Shown in pieces: positions 41,101-48,916 of a stretch of 64,000 nucleotides of DNA. Made by a program: the position numbers and the translations under genes. Every line of letters starts with the position of its first letter. Position 1 is the stretch's first letter. The stretch is from Chlorobiaceae bacterium (GTDB lineage Bacteria > Bacteroidota > Chlorobiia > Chlorobiales > Chlorobiaceae), in contig JAAXWO010000003.1 of assembly GCA_013334965.1 (NCBI GenBank), positions 124,001 through 188,000 of the forward strand, written 5' to 3'. The notes below the pieces were generated by a model. The model searched no databases. It was not told the DNA's origin and saw only the letters and a list, made by a program, of their open reading frames with translations.

Positions 41101-43104
41101 GCCGAGTTGTCTGCGGCTGGCGCCGAACTGGTTCGCCAGCGTTTTTCGCGCGTTGCTGCCCGCACGGCTATCGGCAAGGTTTTCCAGACTTCCCGCTGTG
41201 CTGTCTGCGGATCTGACAACATGATCGTGCCTTCGCTGAAAGAGAACTTCCGGGAGGCATTCGTCTGTAAACAATGCTATGCCCTGGCGAGAACCGAGGC
41301 GCTTGTGCGGGTTCTCCTCAACAGGGTGGCTGGTGACGGTGAGACGTCGCTGGCTGAACTGGCCCGGCGGAGATCCGATCTGCATGTGCATGAATTCGGT
41401 TTCGTCGGCGCTATCGCCGATACCCTGAGAGGACAGCCATGGTTTTCGATGTCCGAGTATTACGAGGATGTTCCGTTGGGGGAGATCGGCCCGAACGGCG
41501 TTCGCTGCGAGGATATCATGCGACTGACATTTCCCGACGGCAGTTTCGACCTCGTCATAAGCCAGGATGTGATGGAGCATGTACCTGAACCGAAGGCCGC
41601 ATTCGCGGAGATTGCACGCGTTCTTCGTCCCGGAGGTTCGCATATTTTCACCATTCCGCTGAATGTGGAGGCGGGGCGGTCGGTAACCCGCGCAAAATTG
41701 ACAGGGAAAGGGGTGGAGCATATCCTGCCTCCCGAATATCATGGCGATCCGGTACGGTCACAAGGCGCTCTCGTGTACACCGATTTCGGCATGGACCTGA
41801 AGGAGATGCTTGAGTCTGTCGGACTTTGTCTGCTCGAACACGACATGCAGCTCCCCGGTTGCGGCGCACAGGCTTCGGTGAGGGTGTTCGAGGCCCTGAA
41901 GGAGCCCGTCGAGGCTTGTCAGGAGAACCCGTCCGAAACGCCGCGCGGTGAAGAACAGAATTCTGAGGGGGATGACAGGAAAGTCTGCATGAATCCCTGG
42001 ACCTACTGTGAAATATATGCAGGCGGAGGCGTCTATCTCTGTTGTCCGGCCTGGAACTACAATGTCTCAATCGGCAACATCTTTTCCGAAAGCCCCGACA
42101 GGATATGGAACAGCCATGAAGCCCAGCAGTTCAGGCGGGGAATCCTGGACGGCAGCTTCGGCGCCTGCGACCATGAGAAGTGCTCGCTGCTCCTCGGAAA
42201 TGCCCTGCCGACCATAACTTCAGCCAGGCACTCATGGCTTGGGGATATCATGTCGGATGCAATCGACAACCGTCGCCTCGTGGCGAAGCATGGCCCGGCC
42301 GTCGTGAAGATCGGTTACGACGCAACCTGCAACCTGATCTGTCCTTCATGCCGTAACGAACGTATCGTTCTCAATCGTAAGGAGCAGGAGGGGCTCAATA
42401 AAATCAGGGACAAGTTCATCCTGCCGCTTCTTGAAAACGCCCGGTTGCTGGTGATGAGCAGCGATGGCGATCCCTTTGCCAGCCCGCATTACCGGGATAT
42501 CATGAAGATGACCTATGAGAAGTTGCCCGACCTTAAGCTCGGCTTGTGTACCAACGGCGTGCTGCTGGATGAGAAGGCCTGGGACGAGTGCCATCTTGAA
42601 GGTCGTACGCAGAGCGTACAGATCTCGATCGACGCCGCAACGGCTGAAACATACGACCATGTCCGCAGAGGCGGAGATTTCGAACGCCTGAAACGCAACC
42701 TGGCTTTCCTCTCCCGGAAACGCCAGGATTCTGTATTTAACTTCGATCTGCTCTTTGTCGTCCAGGCATGCAATTATCGGGAGATGGCCGCTTTCGTCGA
42801 ACTTGGCGAATCGGTTCATGCAGACAGCGTACAGTTCATGCTGATAGACCATTGGGGCCGTGGGCTTGATTCTGGCCAGTATCTCAAGGAAAAGATATGG
42901 GACAGCTCCCATCCGGAATACGGGGCTTTCATGGAGATGCTGAAGGAGGATGTTTTCCGCAGGCCGATCGTGAAGCTCGGCGCTCTTGAGGCGCTGCTGA
43001 GGGGCGAGCAGCCGCCTGAACTTTCGGTCGATTTCGAGAATGGCGAAATCTCCCGTTCAGAGGGCGGATCCGTAGCGCTGTCAGCCGGTAAGGAGGTCTG
43101 CTGA
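38119..43104 (+). CDS. Five-part fusion: methyltransferase, GT2, GT4-like, methyltransferase, radical SAM/SPASM
   Basis: A 1661-residue cytoplasmic protein predicted to build and modify a surface glycan. In order: a SAM methyltransferase (about 20-200, FVELGTHTGNSYFAF, LLHIDGFHTYEAV, IVLFHDINV); a coiled coil (about 230-330) with repeated ERDEQIGxL; a GT2 glycosyltransferase (about 400-640, VSVIIPVYRGLADLETCLRSL, FLNSDTIVSSGWL); a GT4/GT1-type domain (about 660-1018, VVFVGGFPHVPNVDAALF); a CxxC...CxxC zinc-ribbon-like link; a second methyltransferase (about 1085-1260, SQDVMEHVPEP, ARVLRPGG); and a SPASM-like plus radical SAM pair (from about 1288, MNPWTYCEIYAGGGVYLCC; iron-sulfur motif CNLICPSC near 1404). 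GTG at 38119 or ATG at 38122/38125 may be the start. It lies one base from hddA, which suggests its glycan contains heptose. Confidence 0.88.
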   Translation: MMMFSSLVMKPDRVADPTSWVGHIPFAFWVIEAVKPSVFVELGTHTGNSYFAFCQSVYNNHLPTRCYAVDTWAGDEHAGYYDNAIYEDVLSYNESHYSGFSSLLRMTFDDALQHFSDKSIDLLHIDGFHTYEAVKHDFETWLPKISSRGIVLFHDINVKGRGFGVWKFWEEISARYPHIAFDQSYGLGVLVVGEEQHPAMVDICNLFQTLSGQYFIKAIVSRLGHTIALEKQNDTYSQFISERDERIGTLSRRVVECDDQIGALSSGVSEYEAQVSGYDAQIRQFAQRVAERDEQIGSLKAMLHEQTHKSAELEHNINKLLRSSSWRMTKPIRKLSNSIRKRVRKLKQFLGIKKYDSVSAQERPINNESPGSQYSRDLREAFISLHGRAPIYFPPVDLPVVSVIIPVYRGLADLETCLRSLAVHLATEPSFEVILVDDCPDEPCLWAIPDSGGLLKLANSENLGFLLTCNRGAEHARGRHICFLNSDTIVSSGWLSSLVEALEDTRDAAISGSMLLNTDGTIQDAGWRILDNGWGYPIGRGADTLNGAYTCRREVDCVTGACLLISQSLFREMKGFDPGLAPAFYEEFDLAFRVRARGLKVIYEPRSRVVHLGSASYGEERRNQLSGINHAKFVKRFEKVLSKHPSGTEGEFALMEVNGRPLLLVVDYGVPQPNRHAGDVTMSSYLSLLATAGWRVVFCPMDGKAQGPFAEALERQGIMLVRSPQTIESWLAEHGRHVREVLMARPEIAEKIIGQVRKNTSAHVSYYTHDLHYLRLERAAEVNNDPKLLVEADLQKKRELFVFSSVDHVVSPSEDEAEVIRTLVPGKPVTAVPPYYYEPANICSHDASHFDRLADVVFVGGFPHVPNVDAALFIANEIMPLVWKERPDARLVLVGYSPPKEILDLAGPRILVTGQVPDVKPYLDNARLVLAALRYGAGVKGKTVDALRLGVPVVATQIGIEGIGIVPGREAIVAESARDLAGGVLKLLSSPERCAELSAAGAELVRQRFSRVAARTAIGKVFQTSRCAVCGSDNMIVPSLKENFREAFVCKQCYALARTEALVRVLLNRVAGDGETSLAELARRRSDLHVHEFGFVGAIADTLRGQPWFSMSEYYEDVPLGEIGPNGVRCEDIMRLTFPDGSFDLVISQDVMEHVPEPKAAFAEIARVLRPGGSHIFTIPLNVEAGRSVTRAKLTGKGVEHILPPEYHGDPVRSQGALVYTDFGMDLKEMLESVGLCLLEHDMQLPGCGAQASVRVFEALKEPVEACQENPSETPRGEEQNSEGDDRKVCMNPWTYCEIYAGGGVYLCCPAWNYNVSIGNIFSESPDRIWNSHEAQQFRRGILDGSFGACDHEKCSLLLGNALPTITSARHSWLGDIMSDAIDNRRLVAKHGPAVVKIGYDATCNLICPSCRNERIVLNRKEQEGLNKIRDKFILPLLENARLLVMSSDGDPFASPHYRDIMKMTYEKLPDLKLGLCTNGVLLDEKAWDECHLEGRTQSVQISIDAATAETYDHVRRGGDFERLKRNLAFLSRKRQDSVFNFDLLFVVQACNYREMAAFVELGESVHADSVQFMLIDHWGRGLDSGQYLKEKIWDSSHPEYGAFMEMLKEDVFRRPIVKLGALEALLRGEQPPELSVDFENGEISRSEGGSVALSAGKEVC

Positions 43105-43105
43105 G

Positions 43106-44137
43106 ATGGTGACCATACGAGCCAGAGCCCCGTTACGCCTGGGGCTTGCCGGCGGAGGTACCGATGTGTCTCCCTATTGTGACGCCCATGGCGGTTATGT
43201 CCTCAATGCGACGATCGACCGGTATGCCTATGCGGTAATCAAGACCCTTGACGAGCCGATGATCAGGCTTGTGGCAGCCGACCAGCAGATCGAAAGGGTC
43301 AAGCCCAACGTGTTCCCGTTGCACATGAACGGTCATCTCGATCTGCACAAGGCCGTGTATAACCACATGATCCAGCACTTCAACGGGGGCGTGCCGATAT
43401 CCATGGAGCTGATCACCTTCTGCGACGCTCCCGTAGGTTCCGGTCTCGGTTCCTCTTCCACCCTGGTCGTCGCCATGATCCAGGCTTTTGTCGAGCTGCT
43501 CAACCTGCCTTTGGACGATTATACCATTGCGCATCTGGCATACAAGATAGAGCGCCTTGATTGCGGACTGAAAGGGGGACGGCAGGATCAGTATTCGGCG
43601 ACGTTCGGCGGGTTCAATTTTATGGAGTTTTACGCCGACGAACATGCGGTGATCAACCCGTTGCGGATAAAAAGCTGGATTATCAGCGAACTCGAAGCTT
43701 CGCTGATCCTCTATTTTACCGGCGTATCGCGTGAATCAGCCAGGATTATCGCAGATCAGAGCAGCAACATGACTTCGGGAGCCACCGAAGCCCTGGAGGC
43801 GATGCACGGGATCAAACGCGAAGCGCTGGTGATGAAGGAGAGCCTGCTGAGGGGTGATTTCAAGGGGCTTGTCGATTCCATGCGGCAAGGGTGGGAAAAC
43901 AAAAAACGGTCCGCAAGGAGCGTTTCCAACCCCCATATTGACGAAATTTATGATGCCGCGCTGGCTTCCGGGGCTCTTGCCGGAAAGGTTTCCGGTGCAG
44001 GCGGCGGGGGGTTCATGCTCTTTTTTGTGCCGCCTGAGCACCGGATGAACGTCATCCTTGCGTTGAGCGGGTTCAATGGGCAGGTGAGCAATTGCCACTT
44101 CACCAAGCAGGGCTCCCAGGCATGGAGAATTTCATGA
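43106..44137 (+). CDS. hddA: D-glycero-alpha-D-manno-heptose 7-phosphate kinase
   Basis: GHMP-family kinase that phosphorylates C1 of heptose 7-phosphate on the way to GDP-D-glycero-alpha-D-manno-heptose. The N-terminus RARAPLRLGLAGGGTDVSPYCDAHGGYVLNATIDRYAYA is the HddA signature. The GHMP ATP loop is APVGSGLGSSSTLVVAM, and the C-terminal motif is GKVSGAGGGGFMLFF. The length of 343 is as expected. A GGAGG ribosome site overlaps the end of the preceding fusion gene and the stop and start are one base apart, so the two are translationally linked. Related enzymes phosphorylate fucose or galactose, but the next two genes support the heptose assignment. Confidence 0.9.
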   Translation: MVTIRARAPLRLGLAGGGTDVSPYCDAHGGYVLNATIDRYAYAVIKTLDEPMIRLVAADQQIERVKPNVFPLHMNGHLDLHKAVYNHMIQHFNGGVPISMELITFCDAPVGSGLGSSSTLVVAMIQAFVELLNLPLDDYTIAHLAYKIERLDCGLKGGRQDQYSATFGGFNFMEFYADEHAVINPLRIKSWIISELEASLILYFTGVSRESARIIADQSSNMTSGATEALEAMHGIKREALVMKESLLRGDFKGLVDSMRQGWENKKRSARSVSNPHIDEIYDAALASGALAGKVSGAGGGGFMLFFVPPEHRMNVILALSGFNGQVSNCHFTKQGSQAWRIS

Positions 44138-44222
44138 TTCAGCAGATATCAGCACGGATATCAGGGACAGGACCGCTCACCGGTGATTTGGTTGAAAATG
44201 CGATGTATAACCAGGGAGCGTG

Positions 44223-44912
44223 ATGAAGGAGGCAATAGTACTTGCCGGCGGTATGGGCCGACGTCTGCGCCAGGTCGTTCCTGACCTTCCCAAGCCCATG
44301 GCGCCTGTGGCAGGGCGTCCGTTTCTGGAGATTCTGCTTGACAGCCTTATCCGGAAGGGGATTACCCGCATCATTCTGTCGCTCGGGTTCATGGCAGACA
44401 AAATCATGGACCGTTTCGGCGACAGCTACCGGGACATCGAACTCCGTTATGTGGTGGAAAACACTCCCCTCGGCACAGGCGGGGCGGTTCGGCTGGCCAT
44501 GACTCAATCGGTGCAGGATCATGTATTCGTCTTCAACGGCGACACCTATCTCGACCTTGAGGATGAGGAGCTTGAGCGCCATTGGGCCTTGCACAGGAAT
44601 CCCGTGATTGTGGGACGTGAAGTCCCGGATACGGCCCGCTACGGGAGATTGATCACTTCAGGCGGCAGGGTCATCGGTTTTACCGAGAAGGGGGTCTCCG
44701 GATCGGGGCTTATCAATGCAGGTTGTTATATCCTCAATCGCGGACAACTGGATACATTCCCCCTGGATGTTCCGTTTTCACTGGAGACGGACTTTTTTCC
44801 CTCCGCGGTACAGGAGCAGCGGGTCGATCTGTTTGTGACCAGGGGCCATTTTATAGATATCGGCATTCCCGAGGATTTTGCGCGCGCGCAGACTGAACTG
44901 GCCGGCTGCTGA
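44223..44912 (+). CDS. hddC: D-glycero-alpha-D-manno-heptose 1-phosphate guanylyltransferase
   Basis: Sugar nucleotidyltransferase that couples GTP to heptose 1-phosphate to form GDP-heptose. The signature KEAIVLAGGMGRRLRQVVPDLPKPMAPVAGRPFLE is the nucleotide-binding start of the family. Downstream, VENTPLGTGGAV and FVFNGDTYLDLE supply the sugar and metal-binding aspartates. The ATG at 44223 is preferred to the GTG one codon before, because GGGAG sits five bases upstream of it. At 229 residues it is the short, single-domain form. It lies 85 bases after hddA and 3 bases before gmhB. Confidence 0.9.
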   Translation: MKEAIVLAGGMGRRLRQVVPDLPKPMAPVAGRPFLEILLDSLIRKGITRIILSLGFMADKIMDRFGDSYRDIELRYVVENTPLGTGGAVRLAMTQSVQDHVFVFNGDTYLDLEDEELERHWALHRNPVIVGREVPDTARYGRLITSGGRVIGFTEKGVSGSGLINAGCYILNRGQLDTFPLDVPFSLETDFFPSAVQEQRVDLFVTRGHFIDIGIPEDFARAQTELAGC

Positions 44913-44915
44913 ACC

Positions 44916-45464
44916 ATGGCCCGACCAGCTTTATTCCTTGATCGGGACGGCGTGATCAACATCGATCACGGTTATGTCTATCGCAAAGAGGAGTTTGAAT
45001 TCGTCGATGGAATTTTCGACCTGGTCTCGAAAGCCCATAACGCCGGATACCTTGTGATCGTCGTGACCAACCAGGCGGGGATCGGTCGGGGTTATTACAC
45101 CGAGGCCGATTTTCATGAGCTGATGAACTGGGTCTGCGATGAGTTCAAGCGCCACGGCGGACAGATCGATGCAGTCTATTTCTGCCCGGATCATCCCGAA
45201 CACGGTATCGGCGCCTATCGCAGGGAGAGTCACTACAGGAAGCCAGGGCCGGGAATGCTGCTTCAGGCGGCGAGCGACTTCGATATCGATATGGACCGAT
45301 CGATCATGATAGGCGACAAGCCATCGGACATGGTGGCGGCTCGAACTGCCGGAGTGGGGAGGTTGCTCGAACTGGTCCGGCCGGATGAAACAAGCGACTA
45401 TGTGGCGATCACCGGTTTCAGGGAGGCCCTGCGTTTCATTGAAGGCGTAGGACTGGAGCCCTGA
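44916..45464 (+). CDS. gmhB: D-glycero-D-manno-heptose 1,7-bisphosphate 7-phosphatase
   Basis: HAD-superfamily phosphatase removing the 7-phosphate of heptose bisphosphate. The catalytic DxD is in FLDRDGVINIDHGYV, motif II is VVTNQAGIGRGYYTE, and the lysine and acidic motifs are RKPGPGML and MIGDKPSDMVAA. GmhB proteins commonly carry a zinc loop CxH...CxC before RKP. Here the loop reads CPDHPEHG...SHYRKP, so the last two cysteines are replaced by Ser and Tyr. The operon suggests the alpha anomer as substrate. It is the last gene of the hddA-hddC-gmhB set and is convergent with the ABC exporter gene; no gmhA isomerase gene is present here. Confidence 0.92.
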   Translation: MARPALFLDRDGVINIDHGYVYRKEEFEFVDGIFDLVSKAHNAGYLVIVVTNQAGIGRGYYTEADFHELMNWVCDEFKRHGGQIDAVYFCPDHPEHGIGAYRRESHYRKPGPGMLLQAASDFDIDMDRSIMIGDKPSDMVAARTAGVGRLLELVRPDETSDYVAITGFREALRFIEGVGLEP

Positions 45465-45563
45465 ACTGTCCAAATCGAAATCGCGTTCGAAATTGATTCT
45501 TTCGATAGAACGACGGGCTTCACCATGTCTTGTGACACGGATGTCGCAACGAGCGAGAGCTTC

Positions 45564-47528
45564 TCAGACGGTCGGAGCGGCTTCCTGCGTGGCCGGTTTG
45601 ACGGCGAACTGGATGTCGTAGAGCTTTTTGTAGATGCCGTCAATGGCGATCAGCTCGTGGTGGTTGCCGGACTCGACCACTGACCCGCGTTCCATCACGA
45701 TGATCCTGTCTGCGTTCTTGATGGTCGAAAGGCGGTGGGCGACCACCAGAGCGGTACGGTCTTCCATTGCATGGTCGATTGCCTGTTGAACGACTTTTTC
45801 CGACTCGTTGTCCAGGGCGCTGGTCGCTTCGTCAAAAATGAGCAGTTCGGGATTTTTTACCATGGCTCGGGCGATGGCGATGCGCTGGCGCTGTCCGCCG
45901 GAGAGCTGGAGGCCCCTGTCGCCGATGAGGGTGTCGTAATCCAGCGCTTTTTCCATAATGAAGTTGTGGGCGTTGGCCAGCATGGCGGCCTTCTCTATCC
46001 GCGGTCTCGTGATCTCGTCGTGCACGCCGTAGGCGATGTTCTGCTCGATGGTGTCGTTGAAGAGGATCACCTCCTGGCTGACGACGCCGATCATTTTCCT
46101 CAACTGTTTGTAGTCGAATTCACGGATGTCGATGCCGTCGATGGTGATGCGTCCCGAATCGACGTCGTAAAATCTCAGCAGCAGGTCTACGGCGGTCGAT
46201 TTGCCCGATCCGGACTGGCCGATCAGGGCGACCGTTTCGCCTTTCTTTATCTCAAAGCTGACGTTGTCAAGCACGTTGGGGGCATCCGCTTCCTGGTTGT
46301 ATCTGAAGCAGACGTTCTCGAACCTGATGGTGTCCGAAAAACCGCTGATTGGGCGGGTTCCGTTGATGATGGCAGGTTTGGTGTCGAGGACTTCGAAGAG
46401 CCGTTCCACGGAGATGAGGCCCATCTGCATGGAGGAGCTGGCTTCGCCCAGCATCTTGATGGGGCCCATGGTCGAGTAGAGGGTGAATGCAAAGACCAGG
46501 AGCTCGTTGGCGGTCATCACGCCCTGGAACACCTGAAGGCCTCCGAACCAGAGCACCATGGCGATGGCAGCGATCAGGAGCGTTTCGTTGAGCGGGCTGA
46601 TCAGGTTCCTGAGCTGGGCGATCCTTATGCCGAGCTTCCGGAAGTCTTTGGTGAATGACTTGAACCTGGCGAGTTCGACATCTTCAAACGCGGTCGATTT
46701 GATGACCTTGATGCCGTTGAACTTTTCCTGCAGGACGGAGTTCATGTCACCCATCCTGGTCTGGAAGCTGAGGGCCAGGCCCTTGACGTTTTTGCCTATC
46801 AGGCGGATGAAGAACAGGATCAGCAGCGACGTGAATCCGGAAAAGAGGGTCAGCTTCCAGCTCAGCGCGAAGAGGACGCCTGCATAGACGAAGATCGAGA
46901 AGGGGTTCTGGAGAAAGTTGATGAAGGTCGAGCTGATGCTGTTGTTGACGTTTTCGACATCGTTGTAGACGAAGTTCATCAGGTTGCCGACCCGGTTCTT
47001 GTTGAAGTAGTCGAGCTGCATCTCGATGATGCTTCTGAATACGTCGTCGCGCAGTTTTTTCGCGGTTTTGGTCTGAATCCTGAAAATGATCTGCTGGTTG
47101 AGGTAGATGAACAGGTTCTTGATGGCGAAAGCCGAAATAAGGAAAATGCAGATTTTCAGCAGCGTCAGTTCCTTGGTGGGCGCACTGAACATCTCCTGGA
47201 ACTTCTGGAGGGCCCAGGCTTTCAGGTGATCGGTATTCTTGAGCTTTGCCGCACCGGCAGACGGTTTTGCTTCGGGAGCGGCCTGTCCGGGTTGGGGAGC
47301 CGTCGCCGTTTTTTCTGCCAGTCCGCTTGCTCCCGGATTTGCGGGCGCGGGCGCTGTCGCGCTCGTTTGAGCCGTTTTGCCAGCCGAAAAGACTTCGTTC
47401 AGCAGGGGCAGGATGGAGTAGATCGATACGACGCTGAAGAGCGAGGTGATCATGCTGACGAAAACGACCAGCACGATTTTGCCTTTCGATGGTGCGAGGT
47501 ATCGCAGTATTCTCATCAATAACTTCAT
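45564..47528 (-). CDS. MsbA-type lipid A/glycolipid ABC exporter
   Basis: Inner-membrane half-transporter of 654 residues that works as a homodimer. The N-terminal membrane domain (about 1-380) is followed by an ATPase domain with Walker A ALIGQSGSGKSTAVDLLLRFYDV, Q-loop VSQEVILFNDTI, signature LSGGQRQRIAIARAM, Walker B LLIFDEATSALD and the switch histidine in AHRLSTI. The best family match is MsbA-like flippases for lipid A-core or other glycolipids. An unusual insert of about 55 residues rich in Ala, Pro, Gly and Lys (GKTAQTSATAPAPANPG...) lies in the first periplasmic loop after membrane segment one. The surrounding lipid A and glycosyltransferase genes support a lipopolysaccharide export role. 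Confidence 0.88.
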   Translation of the reverse strand: MKLLMRILRYLAPSKGKIVLVVFVSMITSLFSVVSIYSILPLLNEVFSAGKTAQTSATAPAPANPGASGLAEKTATAPQPGQAAPEAKPSAGAAKLKNTDHLKAWALQKFQEMFSAPTKELTLLKICIFLISAFAIKNLFIYLNQQIIFRIQTKTAKKLRDDVFRSIIEMQLDYFNKNRVGNLMNFVYNDVENVNNSISSTFINFLQNPFSIFVYAGVLFALSWKLTLFSGFTSLLILFFIRLIGKNVKGLALSFQTRMGDMNSVLQEKFNGIKVIKSTAFEDVELARFKSFTKDFRKLGIRIAQLRNLISPLNETLLIAAIAMVLWFGGLQVFQGVMTANELLVFAFTLYSTMGPIKMLGEASSSMQMGLISVERLFEVLDTKPAIINGTRPISGFSDTIRFENVCFRYNQEADAPNVLDNVSFEIKKGETVALIGQSGSGKSTAVDLLLRFYDVDSGRITIDGIDIREFDYKQLRKMIGVVSQEVILFNDTIEQNIAYGVHDEITRPRIEKAAMLANAHNFIMEKALDYDTLIGDRGLQLSGGQRQRIAIARAMVKNPELLIFDEATSALDNESEKVVQQAIDHAMEDRTALVVAHRLSTIKNADRIIVMERGSVVESGNHHELIAIDGIYKKLYDIQFAVKPATQEAAPTV

Positions 47529-47871
47529 GGACTTGCTTCACTGATTCTTGTTGGCGCGAATGTGCAAATATAATGCAATAATCCGAAAGTCGGCTTTATG
47601 TGGGGCGGCTACTGTTTCCGCGTTGTGCCCTCCTCCGGCAGCGTAGTCGTGCGCGCGGCTTTTTGTCCGTCACAACGCGTTCCCTTCTTTCAAGCCAGTT
47701 TTGTACCTTGTGGTGAGTTATCTGCATATCGTCTCACCTGTGGATATGCATGTCCCGATCCCTCCGACGCTGATCTGGCGGGATTTCTATTTGAACCGTG
47801 ACGCATGTCACCCGGCGAACCATCATTTGCAGAAGTATGACAGACAAGATCATTAATCGCTCCCTGGTGCA
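47529..47871. other. Intergenic stretch, no gene recognised
   Basis: About 340 bases between the divergent ABC exporter and acyltransferase genes. The small ORFs here (47598-47801 plus, 47690-47872 minus) show no protein-like features. It presumably holds divergent promoters; no distinctive repeat or hairpin was noted. Confidence 0.5.
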
Positions 47872-48813
47872 ATGACCTCTTTTGTGGAAAGCTTAAGGTT
47901 TCGGAACCGTCCGGGGATGAAATCGCTTGTGTCGGCCATCTCTTACCTTTCGATCAGGATCCTCGGCTTTTTTGTCCGGGCGCTCAGCCTGCGTCAGGCA
48001 CGACGTGTCGCGTGCCTGCTCGGTGATTTCATGCACAAGGTCGTCGGTATGCGCCGAGAAATGGTCTACAGGAACATCGCCCTCTCGTTTCCCGGGAAGT
48101 CTCCTGCCGAAATCCGCAACATCGCCACTGGAGTCTACAGGAATGTTGCGGTCACCCTGATCGACGTCCTTCGGTTTCCGCTCATCAGGAGCCGTGAGGA
48201 TGTCGCCGCGCTGATCGACCTGGACCCTGCGATATTCTTGAAAGGAACGGACAACGGACGCAAGGGCGCTGTCCTCGTATCCGGCCATTTCGGCAATTGG
48301 GAGCTTATGGCGCTGGCATTCGGTATGATGGTCAAGCCGTTGACCATCATCGTCAAGGGGCTGAGCAATGAATCGATCGACCGGAGCATGAACGAACTTC
48401 GAACGCTGAGAGGCAACAGCGTCGTATATGACCGGCAGGCGCTCAGGGAGGGGATGCGGTTGCTGGAAGAGGGGGGCGTACTGGCTGTTCTCAGCGATCA
48501 GTCTGATCCGGGCGCAAAAAATTATATCGATTTTCTCGGCAGGAGGGCGACGGTGTTCCAGGGAGCGGCATTTTTCGCGCTCAAGGCAAAGGTGCCGCTG
48601 TTCGTCGGCATGTGCAGGCGCAGCGGCGACGGCAAATACACCACCGACACCCATGAGATCGATACTTCGGACCTCTCCTTCAACAAGGCGGATATCGCGA
48701 CGCTCACCGAACGCTATACTGCAGTGATCGAGGATTACATCCGTCGCTGGCCGGAGGAGTGGTTCTGGCTGCACAACCGCTGGAAAAACGGCGGTGAATG
48801 GCAAAGCGATTGA
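47872..48813 (+). CDS. Lipid A biosynthesis (lauroyl-type) acyltransferase
   Basis: LpxL/HtrB-family enzyme that adds secondary acyl chains to lipid A at the cytoplasmic face of the inner membrane. The catalytic HxxxxE motif appears as VSGHFGNWELMALA, and other family blocks are MVYRNIALSFPGKS, VLSDQSDPGAKNYIDFLGRRATVFQGAA and the end WPEEWFWLHNRWK. The length of 313 is typical. A hydrophobic N-terminal helix (AISYLSIRILGFFVRAL) anchors it. It heads a plus-strand group of glycosyltransferases, which fits lipopolysaccharide assembly. Acyl specificity (LpxL versus LpxM) cannot be read from sequence. Confidence 0.9.
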   Translation: MTSFVESLRFRNRPGMKSLVSAISYLSIRILGFFVRALSLRQARRVACLLGDFMHKVVGMRREMVYRNIALSFPGKSPAEIRNIATGVYRNVAVTLIDVLRFPLIRSREDVAALIDLDPAIFLKGTDNGRKGAVLVSGHFGNWELMALAFGMMVKPLTIIVKGLSNESIDRSMNELRTLRGNSVVYDRQALREGMRLLEEGGVLAVLSDQSDPGAKNYIDFLGRRATVFQGAAFFALKAKVPLFVGMCRRSGDGKYTTDTHEIDTSDLSFNKADIATLTERYTAVIEDYIRRWPEEWFWLHNRWKNGGEWQSD

Positions 48814-48916
48814 CATCCAGTATATTTGTTGTACATGAAGTTTCCGGTTCGGAGTTGCCCTGTGCCTTGTACGGCGTAGGTCATCGCAATCCAATCAAGC
48901 GTTTATTTCTGTAATC

